Source of the DNA: Microcaldota archaeon | GTDB lineage: Archaea; Micrarchaeota; Micrarchaeia; Norongarragalinales; UBA8480 | DNA: 8,534 nucleotides | NCBI GenBank assembly: GCA_030697615.1 | Contig: JAUYPK010000113.1 | Coordinates: forward strand, 1-8,534 | Direction: 5' to 3' | In this document: piece after piece, positions 1-6,402 of the stretch | How the letters are laid out: each line of letters opens with the position of its first letter | Numbering within the stretch: position 1 is the first letter of the stretch | The notes under the pieces: generated by a model | Databases searched by the model: none | Seen by the model: only the letters and a program-made list of their open reading frames with translations | What the model was told of the DNA's origin: nothing | Position numbers and translations under genes: made by a program

Positions 1-399
1 GCTTACTTCAATTCCGCCGTCTATTCCGTAGTTGTGGCTGTTTACAAGAGTAAAGTTTTTAGGAAGCGGAGTTGGGTCAACTTCGTGGTGGTCAAGGATA
101 ATCACTTCTTTTTCTTTCAAGTGTTCCACAAGAAGCGGCGAATACGCCAAGTCTGTTAGCACAACTTGCTTTTCTTTTCGTTGTTTAAGTGCAAGCACGT
201 TTTCCAACGTGGTCTTTTTCCAGCATATCATTGCAGGCGCAACGCCGTTTTTCATCATTGCCGAAAATACAATTGCACCTGCAGATAAGCCGTCAGCGTC
301 AAAATGGTGGACAACAACCGCGTCATCAAATTCCAAAATGCGTTTTCCGGCATCTAGGCACGCTTGTAAAAATTCTTTTTCCCGTCGTTCGCCTTGCAT
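1..399 (-). CDS. DHH-family phosphoesterase (archaeal RecJ-like), N-terminal part, cut by left edge
   Basis: I translated this frame by hand from the ATG at 399-397; it stays open for 133 codons to the window edge, so the C-terminal part is missing. Residues 29-40 read VVHHFDADGLSA, matching the first DHH motif (HxDxDG) of archaeal single-strand-specific nucleases. Residues 81-87 (LTDLAYS) fit motif II. Residues 99-108 carry the name-giving Asp-His-His (VIILDHHEVD), and a GIDGG segment follows near 125-129. Proteins of this family are Mn2+/Mg2+-dependent phosphoesterases; archaeal members act as RecJ-like exonucleases, and the related GAN associates with GINS in the replisome. Which activity this one has cannot be read from 133 residues; an oligoribonuclease-like role is also possible. 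A TATA-like TTTAAA sits about 36 bases upstream of the ATG. The gene is co-oriented with the aCPSF2-like nuclease, 48 bases upstream of it in transcription order. Confidence 0.85.
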   Translation of the reverse strand, partial: MQGERREKEFLQACLDAGKRILEFDDAVVVHHFDADGLSAGAIVFSAMMKNGVAPAMICWKKTTLENVLALKQRKEKQVVLTDLAYSPLLVEHLKEKEVIILDHHEVDPTPLPKNFTLVNSHNYGIDGGIEVS

Positions 400-405
400 T
401 TAAAA

Positions 406-423
406 CCACTCAAAAAATTAGCG
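406..423 (-). terminator. Weak oligo-T tract after the aCPSF2-like gene
   Basis: Read on the minus strand, a run of six T (CTAATTTTTTGAG) lies about 30 bases after the nuclease stop codon. Archaeal RNA polymerase can terminate at such U-tracts without a hairpin. It overlaps the expected start of the DHH transcript, so termination may be partial and the two genes may be partly co-transcribed. Confidence 0.3.
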
Positions 424-428
424 CTAGA

Positions 429-440
429 TAAGTTTAAAGG
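429..440 (-). promoter_or_regulatory. Candidate TATA box for the DHH gene
   Basis: On the minus strand the sequence CCTTTAAACTTA lies in the 48-base gap before the DHH gene, with TTTAAA centred about 36 bases before the ATG. This would give a leader of about 10 bases. It starts only 8 bases after the stop codon of the upstream nuclease gene. Assignment is by position and A/T core only. Confidence 0.4.
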
Positions 441-447
441 CAGTGTG

Positions 448-1746
448 CTAAATTTGTACTTTTTCCCCTACTATTGGCACATAAGATTTTACGTGTAGCT
501 TTGTCGACATCTGCTTTGCCAATTCCAAACCTTTGTCGCGTTCGCTGTGAACTACAAAAACTTGCTTCAAACCCTTAACCCTGCGTGCTAGTTGCATGAG
601 TTCTAGTGAGTCGCTGTGCCCCGAGAAAGGTGCGACTTCAACTTGGCAGTTTATCTCCACGTTTTCTCCGTCTACTTCTACGTTTTTCACCCCTTCTTTC
701 ACTAGCCTTCCTGGAGTGTCGTTAGCTTGATAACCCACAATGATGACGGTGTTTTTCTTGTCTGGCGCGAGTTTTTTGAAATACCTCACAGACGGTCCGC
801 CAACTAACATGCCGCTTGGCGCAACTATTACGGCCCTACCTGCGTTGAACACTTCGTGTTTAGTTTTGCTTGTCGGTTCTTCGAAGTATTCACTTTTAAA
901 CGGGTCGTCGTCGCTGGTGAGGATGCGTTGTTGTACTTCTTTTTTTAAGTAATTCGCATTGTGCCGGTGTATCTTCGTAAGTTTTTTTACCATGCCGTCG
1001 AGGAAAATTGGTGCTTGTGGTATAATCTTGCCACGCATGTGGCTTTCCAACGTGAGGAGCATCTCTTGCCCGCGTCCAATTGCAAAAGTTGGAATCAGCA
1101 CCTTGCCCCCGCGGCGTAGTGTTGTGCCAACGTGGTGTATAAACGTGTTAATTGTCTTCTTCGAAGCTTGCCGCACGTGGCTTCCCCCGTAAGTTCCCTC
1201 GGTGATTAAAATGTCAGCTTCGAGGTCTTCAAGGTCAGCGCCGTCAAGCAAACGCGTTGGGCGAAGGTTTACGTCGCCAGTGTACAAAATGCGGTGTTCG
1301 CCTGTATCGAGGAGGATCATTCCACTGCCTAGCACGTGGCCAGCGTCGCGATATTCAACCCCACCGGAAGGTTTGCGGTACTCGACAAGTTTTATATTGT
1401 TGAAAAGTTTGTCAACGCTTTTCTTTGTGAACAGTGTTTCTCGCTGGAGGCGCAGCGCATCTGCCAGCAGGACTTGCGCAATGTCGCGGCTTGGCTTAGT
1501 CATCAGCGTCTTGCCATTGAAACCATTCTGGTAAAGCGCCGGTACGTAGCCAACGTGATCCAAATGCGCGTGGCTTATCAACACTTGGTCAATTTCGCCG
1601 CTTTTCTTCAAGTCAAACGTAGGCGGAACAGGCGTCCTTCCATCCAGCTTAATGCCGCAGTCTAGCATAGTGGTTTCGTGCGATTCCACTACAAAACAGC
1701 TGCGACCAACTTCACTTGCAGCGCCGTAAAAAGTAATGCTTTCCAT
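448..1746 (-). CDS. Beta-CASP metallo-beta-lactamase ribonuclease, aCPSF2-like
   Basis: The 432-residue protein is a cleavage/polyadenylation-specificity-factor-type RNase. Metallo-beta-lactamase motif 2 is HAHLDH (residues 59-64), motif 3 is H137 (DAGHVLGSG) and motif 4 is D158 (YTGDVN). The beta-CASP insert follows: motif A at E183 (ITEGTYG), then PTFAIGRGQE (219-228) and APSGMLVGGP (309-318). Motif B is H377 (PFSGHSD) and motif C is H400 (VVHSERD). All zinc ligands appear present, so an active nuclease is expected. There are no N-terminal KH domains, which separates it from aCPSF1/FttA, and the length fits aCPSF2 (about 420 residues); archaeal RNase J is the main alternative. aCPSF2-type enzymes act in the cytoplasm on RNA 3' ends or in decay. 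The ATG at 1746 has a CATAAATA box 25-32 bases upstream and no Shine-Dalgarno, suggesting a leaderless mRNA. Confidence 0.9.
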   Translation of the reverse strand: MESITFYGAASEVGRSCFVVESHETTMLDCGIKLDGRTPVPPTFDLKKSGEIDQVLISHAHLDHVGYVPALYQNGFNGKTLMTKPSRDIAQVLLADALRLQRETLFTKKSVDKLFNNIKLVEYRKPSGGVEYRDAGHVLGSGMILLDTGEHRILYTGDVNLRPTRLLDGADLEDLEADILITEGTYGGSHVRQASKKTINTFIHHVGTTLRRGGKVLIPTFAIGRGQEMLLTLESHMRGKIIPQAPIFLDGMVKKLTKIHRHNANYLKKEVQQRILTSDDDPFKSEYFEEPTSKTKHEVFNAGRAVIVAPSGMLVGGPSVRYFKKLAPDKKNTVIIVGYQANDTPGRLVKEGVKNVEVDGENVEINCQVEVAPFSGHSDSLELMQLARRVKGLKQVFVVHSERDKGLELAKQMSTKLHVKSYVPIVGEKVQI

Positions 1747-1770
1747 AACCTTGTTATTAATCAGTTTGCC

Positions 1771-1778
1771 TATTTATG
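1771..1778 (-). promoter_or_regulatory. TATA box of the aCPSF2-like gene, overlapping the divergent start codon
   Basis: The minus-strand octamer CATAAATA is centred about 28 bases before the nuclease ATG, the spacing expected for a leaderless archaeal transcript. Its plus-strand complement contains the ATG (1776-1778) of the divergent 215-residue gene, so TBP/TFB binding here would cover that gene's own start site. Confidence 0.6.
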
Positions 1779-2423
1779 AATATGTTACAAGAAGCTGAAC
1801 AGCAGAACAAAGATTTGCAAGCTAACCTCAAGCAATGCCGCTTACAAGTAAAAGCGATGAAAAAAGTCATTGCAAAATACAGCGACGAGATAAACTCATT
1901 CGAAGTTAAGACTATTCCCGAGCTAAAGGCGTTTGTCAACCCTGAAGATGCAGCTGTGAAAAAAGTGGCAGAGAAGCTAAAAGTGGAGTTCCAGAATAAA
2001 AGTGGCAAAGAATATGCCGCACAGTTTCTTCCAGTGCTTTCACTTGCCGCTTTTCACTTTGTTTCAAGCCTCGAAGTAATCGGCGCAGATTTGCCGGTTT
2101 CATTTTGGTTTACGCCTTCAGACGTGCTGGAATTAGGCGCTGCAGATGCATTTGACCGCGTTATTTTCTTATGTTCCTTGCTTACTAATTTGGGCGAATC
2201 TGCAAAGGTTCACGTGCTAGAAGTTGAAAGCGGCATTCGACACCCTGTTGTGATAACACAAAACGCAGAAAAAATAGTTCTGTACGATCCCTTTCCGCCC
2301 GCTAATTATGTAAGCGGCGAAACACAAGCAGAAGCACTGTCAAAATTCAGCTTAGCCGGCAAACCATATAAGAAGTCGCTGTTTGAATTCAACGCAGTTA
2401 ACTACGAGGAGTTTGGAGAATGA
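1776..2423 (+). CDS. Coiled-coil protein with a possible degenerate transglutaminase-like domain, function unknown
   Basis: I do not recognise this 215-residue protein with certainty. Residues 3-40 are rich in Gln, Lys, Glu and Leu and look like a coiled coil; a second charged helix runs to about 80. From about 105 the pattern resembles a transglutaminase-like core: a helix ending LLTNLG (135-140) after DAFDR (124-128), then AKVHVLEV (143-150), a His in a beta strand (RHPVVI, H156) and an Asp in VLYDP (D171). Those would be the nucleophile helix, His and Asp of the triad, but the Cys position holds Ala (A123 or A125 by alignment), so peptidase or transferase activity is unlikely; C133 lies inside the helix. 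There is no signal peptide or membrane segment, so it should be cytoplasmic. It starts 29 bases from the divergent nuclease gene and has no Shine-Dalgarno, so is probably leaderless. The fold call is tentative; the ORF itself is convincing. Confidence 0.75.
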   Translation: MNMLQEAEQQNKDLQANLKQCRLQVKAMKKVIAKYSDEINSFEVKTIPELKAFVNPEDAAVKKVAEKLKVEFQNKSGKEYAAQFLPVLSLAAFHFVSSLEVIGADLPVSFWFTPSDVLELGAADAFDRVIFLCSLLTNLGESAKVHVLEVESGIRHPVVITQNAEKIVLYDPFPPANYVSGETQAEALSKFSLAGKPYKKSLFEFNAVNYEEFGE

Positions 2424-2464
2424 CCTGATCCGAGCGTAAGGGTTAAAAGCAGGTTTTTTCACTG

Positions 2465-2472
2465 TTAATATA
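2465..2472 (+). promoter_or_regulatory. Candidate TATA box for rpoK
   Basis: TTAATATA lies 39-46 bases before the rpoK ATG. A start about 26 bases downstream would leave a leader of roughly 15-20 bases, enough to carry the GAGGT ribosome-binding site. Confidence 0.45.
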
Positions 2473-2495
2473 CTAATTTTCAATCTTTTGAAAAA

Positions 2496-2500
2496 GAGGT
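2496..2500 (+). promoter_or_regulatory. Ribosome-binding site of rpoK
   Basis: GAGGT, complementary to the CCUCC core of the 16S rRNA 3' end, ends 10 bases before the ATG at 2511. It is preceded by a purine-rich stretch. The neighbouring divergent genes at 1746 and 1776 lack such a site, so both leadered and leaderless genes appear to occur here. Confidence 0.55.
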
Positions 2501-2510
2501 TTAACTAACT

Positions 2511-2726
2511 ATGGCTAAGCATGAAGAGTTTGTATTCACTAAATATGAAGAGGCGCGAATCGTCGGCGCACGTGCGTTACAACTTGCGATGGGTGCACCT
2601 CCATTAATTGACATTGACACTGTAAAAGCTACGCTTGCAACGCAGTACGTTTCTCCAGTTGACTTAGCTAAAGCGGAGTTTCACAAACACTTAATCCCAA
2701 TGCACGTAGTTAGAAAAACTGCGTAA
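2511..2726 (+). CDS. rpoK: DNA-directed RNA polymerase subunit Rpo6 (RpoK, Rpb6/omega homologue)
   Basis: This 71-residue protein is the archaeal counterpart of eukaryotic Rpb6 and bacterial omega, a small subunit that clamps the largest polymerase subunit and helps assembly. The signature TKYEEARIVGARALQLAMG (residues 10-28) matches the family's Tx[YF]ExARxxxxRAxQLxxGA pattern almost exactly. The C-terminal block LAKAEFHKHLIPMHVVRK (52-69) matches the usual IAxxEFxxxxLPxxxxR ending. The length is within the archaeal range and no acidic N-terminal extension is present. The ATG is supported by GAGGT 10 bases upstream and by the MAK start. The gene appears to be transcribed alone: its own TATA candidate lies upstream and an eight-T tract follows. 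In many archaea rpoK sits with rpoN and ribosomal genes; none of those flank it here. Confidence 0.92.
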   Translation: MAKHEEFVFTKYEEARIVGARALQLAMGAPPLIDIDTVKATLATQYVSPVDLAKAEFHKHLIPMHVVRKTA

Positions 2727-2741
2727 GTAGTTGCAGTTGCT

Positions 2742-2763
2742 CTTTTTACCCCTTGTTTTTTTT
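2742..2763 (+). terminator. Oligo-T terminator after rpoK
   Basis: A five-T run is followed by an eight-T run (2756-2763) starting 29 bases after the rpoK stop codon, with no stable hairpin needed. This is the normal archaeal intrinsic termination signal and separates rpoK from the surface-protein gene. Confidence 0.5.
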
Positions 2764-2801
2764 CCAACCCTAAAAGTTGCGATTCAGACAAAAACAACCA
2801 T

Positions 2802-5024
2802 GTGATTTTTCCTTTTGTCCACTTTTTTAACCGTCTTTTTTTAAAACCCAGCGTTTCCTTAGTTGCAACAATGTTTATTCCGCTTTTATTCATTGCAACT
2901 CAACTAACCGCTGCGCAGTTCAGTGCAGTTAACATGGGCTGCTGGGCTACTTCGAACTTTTTCCAATCCCAGCCACTTGCAATGAATGTTGAAATTCCAA
3001 CAAACGCAACTCAAGTAATGCTCACCACCAGCACAGGCAGGGGGGATTATGGAATTTATAATCTACGCAATTGTGGCTATTATGGTTCCTGTACTAGTTT
3101 TGGCCACTACATAAGTACTTGTCCTTCAATTGCAACCTTTGGATTCGGAACAACAAACGTAACCGATATTTTGCCACCTGGTTCATACCGCTTAACTTTT
3201 GACAGCATCGACCCATATGGCTATAGGTCAACTGAAATCACAAGTGCAGTGCTCGAAGTAAGTTCCCAATCCCTTTTTTTCAACGCATCAGATAAACAGT
3301 GCATATATAATTCAAGCGAAACGCAGTGCAGTGCAAACGTATCAACAGTTGGAAACGGTCAGTGCTTCTATCCATCGAGTGCAATTAACGCATCTGTTTC
3401 TAAAGTAGGCGAAACCACGCCGGTTCGATTTAGTTCAAACTCCACACACGTTTACTGGAATTGCACAACTGGAAACTATTCACTTCAATTTCTTTACTTA
3501 CCAATTTCGTTCAACCAATCGTGGAGCTTCACAGATTCAAACCTATCACGCCAACACTTGCTTTCAACACTACAAATTACAAACCCAAATGTGGATGATT
3601 TTACTAATGTGCCTTTTTCTTTTAATTCAAGTTTCGATATAGAAAGCGGCGAGGCAAACGGCACAACGACGCTGAATTCATTGCAAAGCAAAAACCTCAC
3701 GGCGTTATTTTCCGCAGTGGTAATTAATCATAGTTTACCATTATCCTCTTCGCTGGTTTATTTCAACTTCTCCGCATCTTCCCTCAACGTCAACTTAAGC
3801 GTTGAAAATAGCTTTTCAACCCCATTTTTATTCTCAACAAGCGATTTACCCCTAGTTGCGCTTAACTGTACTGAAAACAACTTCGAAATTCAAGCAGAGT
3901 CACAAGCGGTTTTTTCAATTAGCTGTTCGCCGCAGGTTAACTACTTGTTTTCAAACTGGAGTGGGCTTAATGCAACGCGAGTTTCAACCACGCTAACGAT
4001 GTTTGGTCCAGCAACGCCACCTATATTTGTCTCTGGTGTTTCACAAAAATTGTCAGAAATATTTACGATGCCTATAACCGCTGAGCAAGATAACTTCACT
4101 TACATTGGGGCAACTAGCTTAAACTTAACTGGTGGGTTTGTTTCAATATCCTTGCAAAATGAGTCGCAGTTTGGCAAAGATGCGCTTAACTATTCACTTA
4201 GCTTAAACAAACCCCCTGACCTTGAGTTTAATACAACTGTTGAACTGGACTTTTCAGGATACGTTAATGTTTCATTTTCAAATGAGTCAATTCCAATTTG
4301 CCCTGCTGTGATTTGCCTCGACGGGTTAATTTTAAAGGTGTTTGTGTTAAACCAAACGAATTTTTCCATTTTAGCCTTTAAACCAGTGCAAGTTGAATCG
4401 CACGTAGTTTCAGTTTCTGCCTCTCCAACTTCAGCCGGACAAAGAGGCGGCGGTGGGGGCGATTTTCCAAGTTATGCAACAGAAGAGATTAACCAATCTG
4501 AATCTTCCATTCTAGAAAATAGCGAAGCTGAATTTTATTTTAACCGCAGTGAAAATAATGATTCCATTCCACACCTAATTCCGCAAGCTACTAATCTTCT
4601 TCCAAGTGCTGGCGAGGCGCAGCGGGTTTCTCCCACATCTGGTTTTTTAACCGCTTTACCTTCCCAGGTTATTTTCGCCTTGCCACTTTTACTATTAGCT
4701 TGCGGCGCAGCGATATTTTTCCTAAGAAAACCCAAATTTGTTTTTCGCAAGGTGAGCAACGGAAAAACAGGTTTAACTGTTTCCAATAACTGTGCTGTTT
4801 CAATGCAAAGCTTGGAGTTATGTGAAGTTCTTCCACTAAAAGCAGTGGTAAGGCAAAATGCCTGTGAAGTGACGGAAAGTGTTATTGGAAAGGTTTTAAC
4901 ATGGAAAAAAGAAGAGTTAAAGCCAAGCGAAAAATGGAACGTGCAATACTCCTCTGATTCACCTGCACGAAAAGCCAAACTTTCATTTGTACAAAAAGGC
5001 AAAAAACACGCGGTACTATTTTGA
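2802..5024 (+). CDS. Large sequon-rich cell-surface glycoprotein, single C-terminal membrane anchor
   Basis: The 740-residue protein is unrecognised by name but has a clear plan. Residues 1-39 form a signal peptide with H7, R11 and K15, then a hydrophobic run ending LTAAQ. The ectodomain (about 40-615) is rich in Ser, Asn, Thr and Phe and carries 32 N-x-S/T sequons by my count, typical of archaeal S-layer or surface glycoproteins. A glycine run (549-553) marks a flexible linker, then an acidic stalk. One membrane helix spans about 618-641, followed by LRKPKFVFRK, a positive-inside stop-transfer signal. The last 98 residues contain no sequon and look beta-rich (LTWKKEELKPSEKWNVQY). The start is uncertain: GTG at 2802 gives the better signal peptide, while ATG at 2871 is preceded at ideal distance by a TATA-like box but leaves a signal peptide without basic residues. 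The 3' end overlaps ksgA tail-to-tail by 9 bases. Confidence 0.82.
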   Translation: MIFPFVHFFNRLFLKPSVSLVATMFIPLLFIATQLTAAQFSAVNMGCWATSNFFQSQPLAMNVEIPTNATQVMLTTSTGRGDYGIYNLRNCGYYGSCTSFGHYISTCPSIATFGFGTTNVTDILPPGSYRLTFDSIDPYGYRSTEITSAVLEVSSQSLFFNASDKQCIYNSSETQCSANVSTVGNGQCFYPSSAINASVSKVGETTPVRFSSNSTHVYWNCTTGNYSLQFLYLPISFNQSWSFTDSNLSRQHLLSTLQITNPNVDDFTNVPFSFNSSFDIESGEANGTTTLNSLQSKNLTALFSAVVINHSLPLSSSLVYFNFSASSLNVNLSVENSFSTPFLFSTSDLPLVALNCTENNFEIQAESQAVFSISCSPQVNYLFSNWSGLNATRVSTTLTMFGPATPPIFVSGVSQKLSEIFTMPITAEQDNFTYIGATSLNLTGGFVSISLQNESQFGKDALNYSLSLNKPPDLEFNTTVELDFSGYVNVSFSNESIPICPAVICLDGLILKVFVLNQTNFSILAFKPVQVESHVVSVSASPTSAGQRGGGGGDFPSYATEEINQSESSILENSEAEFYFNRSENNDSIPHLIPQATNLLPSAGEAQRVSPTSGFLTALPSQVIFALPLLLLACGAAIFFLRKPKFVFRKVSNGKTGLTVSNNCAVSMQSLELCEVLPLKAVVRQNACEVTESVIGKVLTWKKEELKPSEKWNVQYSSDSPARKAKLSFVQKGKKHAVLF
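2836..2846 (+). promoter_or_regulatory. TATA-like element that may serve the internal ATG at 2871
   Basis: TTTTTTTAAAA has its TTTAAA core centred about 28 bases before the ATG at 2871, the spacing of a leaderless archaeal promoter and nearly that of the element before the TBP gene. If it is a promoter, the surface protein starts at 2871. If the GTG at 2802 is used, CTAAAAG near 2770-2776 is the positional candidate and this T-tract is coding sequence. Confidence 0.35.
4993..5006 (-). terminator. Oligo-T terminator for the ksgA transcript, inside the surface-protein gene
   Basis: Read on the minus strand this is TTTTTTGCCTTTTT, starting 10 bases after the ksgA stop codon. On the plus strand the same bases encode lysine-rich codons near the end of the surface protein, so the terminator is embedded in the opposing coding region. 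Confidence 0.45.
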
Positions 5025-5756
5025 ACCAAGTTCAGATAACTGACCAATCGATAGTTCAACAACCCGTTTTTCTATCAACGCTGGATTTTTTTCAATTATT
5101 TTTTCCACTTTTTCCCCAAGCAAATGCCGGGAATGTTTCAACGCCTTTTTTATTTTTTGGTTCTTATGCTGAAACAACGCATTTATCAGTGTTTGGTCAA
5201 TAGCCAGTGGTTTTTTTCGCTGCATTTTTACAAGGCTACTATGCACCTTTGGAACTGGCCAGAAAAATTCAGGTGGGTAAACTTCAACTAATTCACACGC
5301 ACAGTTATTCTGGCACAATACACTTAACCGCGAATAGTTTTTACTTCCAGGCAAACCAGCTATTCTTTCCCCAACTTCTTTTTGCACTACAAAAATAGCA
5401 GTTTTACATTTACTGTTAACAAATTTTTCAATTATCCTAGATGAGATGTTGTATGGCAACAAACCCACAACTACGTCAAACTTTGAAAAATCTTCACCAA
5501 GGCAGTCGCCGTGTTTTATTTCGACGTTTTTCGTGTTTGCAAATTTTTTTTCTAAGATATACGTAAGTTCACGGTCAATTTCAATACAAGTAAGTTTTTT
5601 GCAACGTTCCACTAAGAAACCTGTAAGCATCCCTAAGCCCGGCCCAATTTCAAGCACGTTTTTTCCAGCTGGTATTTCGCTGGCTATCTTTTCAGCGGTT
5701 TCTTCGCTTCCGAGAAAATTTTGACCCCATTTTTTCTTTGCAATTACCTGTTCCAT
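5016..5756 (-). CDS. ksgA: 16S rRNA adenine dimethyltransferase KsgA/Dim1, with altered NLPY motif
   Basis: KsgA/Dim1 transfers four methyl groups from S-adenosylmethionine to two adjacent adenosines in the 3' terminal helix of small-subunit rRNA, late in ribosome assembly. The 246-residue protein shows KKWGQNFL (8-15), SAM motif I LEIGPGLG (35-42), acidic E59 in CIEID, GD at 83-84, and the C-terminal signature FFWPVPKVHSSLV (164-176). The length is slightly below the usual 260-275. One key residue is odd: motif IV, normally N-[LI]-P-Y, reads L-L-P-Y (99-102), placing Leu where the Asn that positions the target amine should be; the codon is TTG, so no single-base error makes it from AAT/AAC. 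The ATG at 5756 overlaps the DUF655 gene by 13 bases, suggesting translational coupling. The pair DUF655-ksgA is conserved in archaea, which supports the assignment. Activity is uncertain. Confidence 0.9.
   Translation of the reverse strand: MEQVIAKKKWGQNFLGSEETAEKIASEIPAGKNVLEIGPGLGMLTGFLVERCKKLTCIEIDRELTYILEKKFANTKNVEIKHGDCLGEDFSKFDVVVGLLPYNISSRIIEKFVNSKCKTAIFVVQKEVGERIAGLPGSKNYSRLSVLCQNNCACELVEVYPPEFFWPVPKVHSSLVKMQRKKPLAIDQTLINALFQHKNQKIKKALKHSRHLLGEKVEKIIEKNPALIEKRVVELSIGQLSELGSK
5067..5113 (+). terminator. Oligo-T terminator for the surface-protein transcript, inside ksgA
   Basis: Four T runs (five, seven, six and five T) lie 43-89 bases after the surface-protein stop codon. They are antisense to lysine/glutamate-rich codons of the ksgA C-terminus. 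Together with the opposite tract this makes a compact convergent terminator pair. Confidence 0.45.
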
Positions 5757-6319
5757 TCACTCTCTTCTCTTTTTGGCTCTTTTGCGAATAAGTAGTACTT
5801 GCTTTCGCCGCGGAGTTCTTCAATAATTCTCTGGGTGAAAACTTCGTCAATACTAGTGACATGTGGGACTCTCGAGTGAAAATCTACAAAGCTGTCAAAA
5901 ACCTTTGCAGTCCTAGTAGACATAATTGCATCTAAGTGCTTTTTGCCAATGCCTGGAAGCAACTCGAGCATGTGGCTCCTTATGCTTATTGGTCCCGCGC
6001 GGTTGAGAAAAGCAACGAAGTCAACTTCACGCTTATTTACAATTTCATGCACGACGTCGTGCAGCGCTTTTTGACTTGAGCTAGTTAAGTCAACGTAATT
6101 TATTCTTCCCTTAATGTGGTCAATTTCTTTCCTCTCATCCCTACCAATGTACACGCGCTGTCCTTGCAAGAGCTGCACTTCAGTTCGCGTTACCACTTCA
6201 AGCAACGTAAAGTTAAGCTCGCCAATCACTTGGCTAACTGGCTCTTTAGTCGCTTCGCTAGACTTTCCATGCGGTAGGAAATCCAACACCAATGCAAATT
6301 CTTCTTTTCTCGGAATCAT
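5744..6319 (-). CDS. DUF655 family protein, helix-hairpin-helix nucleic-acid binder
   Basis: The 191-residue protein matches the archaeal DUF655 family in length and layout. The N-terminus has the family's VLDFLPHGK-type motif (11-19), followed by a beta-rich region with LLQGQRVYIGR (50-60) that resembles an OB-like fold. A helix-hairpin-helix follows with LELLPGIGKKHLDAIM (118-133), a sequence-independent DNA or RNA backbone binder. The biochemical role of the family is not established. Its conserved position between rpoF and ksgA, repeated here, suggests a link to rRNA processing or ribosome assembly; that is inference. There is no signal peptide or membrane segment. The 3' end overlaps ksgA by 13 bases. 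An 83-base A/T-rich gap separates it from rpoF; on the minus strand ATTATTTATTTGG (about 6353-6365) could be a secondary promoter, but no clear terminator lies between. Confidence 0.88.
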   Translation of the reverse strand: MIPRKEEFALVLDFLPHGKSSEATKEPVSQVIGELNFTLLEVVTRTEVQLLQGQRVYIGRDERKEIDHIKGRINYVDLTSSSQKALHDVVHEIVNKREVDFVAFLNRAGPISIRSHMLELLPGIGKKHLDAIMSTRTAKVFDSFVDFHSRVPHVTSIDEVFTQRIIEELRGESKYYLFAKEPKREESEWNR

Positions 6320-6402
6320 TTTCTAACACGCTCAATACTTTTTTTGTTTTTCCAAATAAATAATGTGATATTTTCTGTTAAACTCCCAAAACGTGGTTTT
6401 CT

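Noticed and set aside
32..403. 123-residue plus-strand reading frame
   Set aside because: It is Ser/Phe-rich shadow coding opposite the DHH gene, whose motifs are clear on the minus strand.
740..746. ATGATGA resembling a C box of an archaeal C/D guide RNA
   Set aside because: It lies antisense within the nuclease gene, and no properly spaced D box (CTGA) or C'/D' pair was seen.
2424..2510. Possible small RNA between the coiled-coil gene and rpoK
   Set aside because: There is no stable hairpin or conserved box by eye. The region is explained by a short T-tract, a TATA candidate and the rpoK ribosome-binding site.
2800..2805. ATG at 2800 as start of the surface protein
   Set aside because: It is followed directly by TGA in its own frame; the GTG two bases later opens the long frame.
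4535..5062. 175-residue minus-strand reading frame
   Set aside because: It is antisense to the surface-protein gene, has low-complexity composition and no family motif, and overlaps the better-supported ksgA 3' end.
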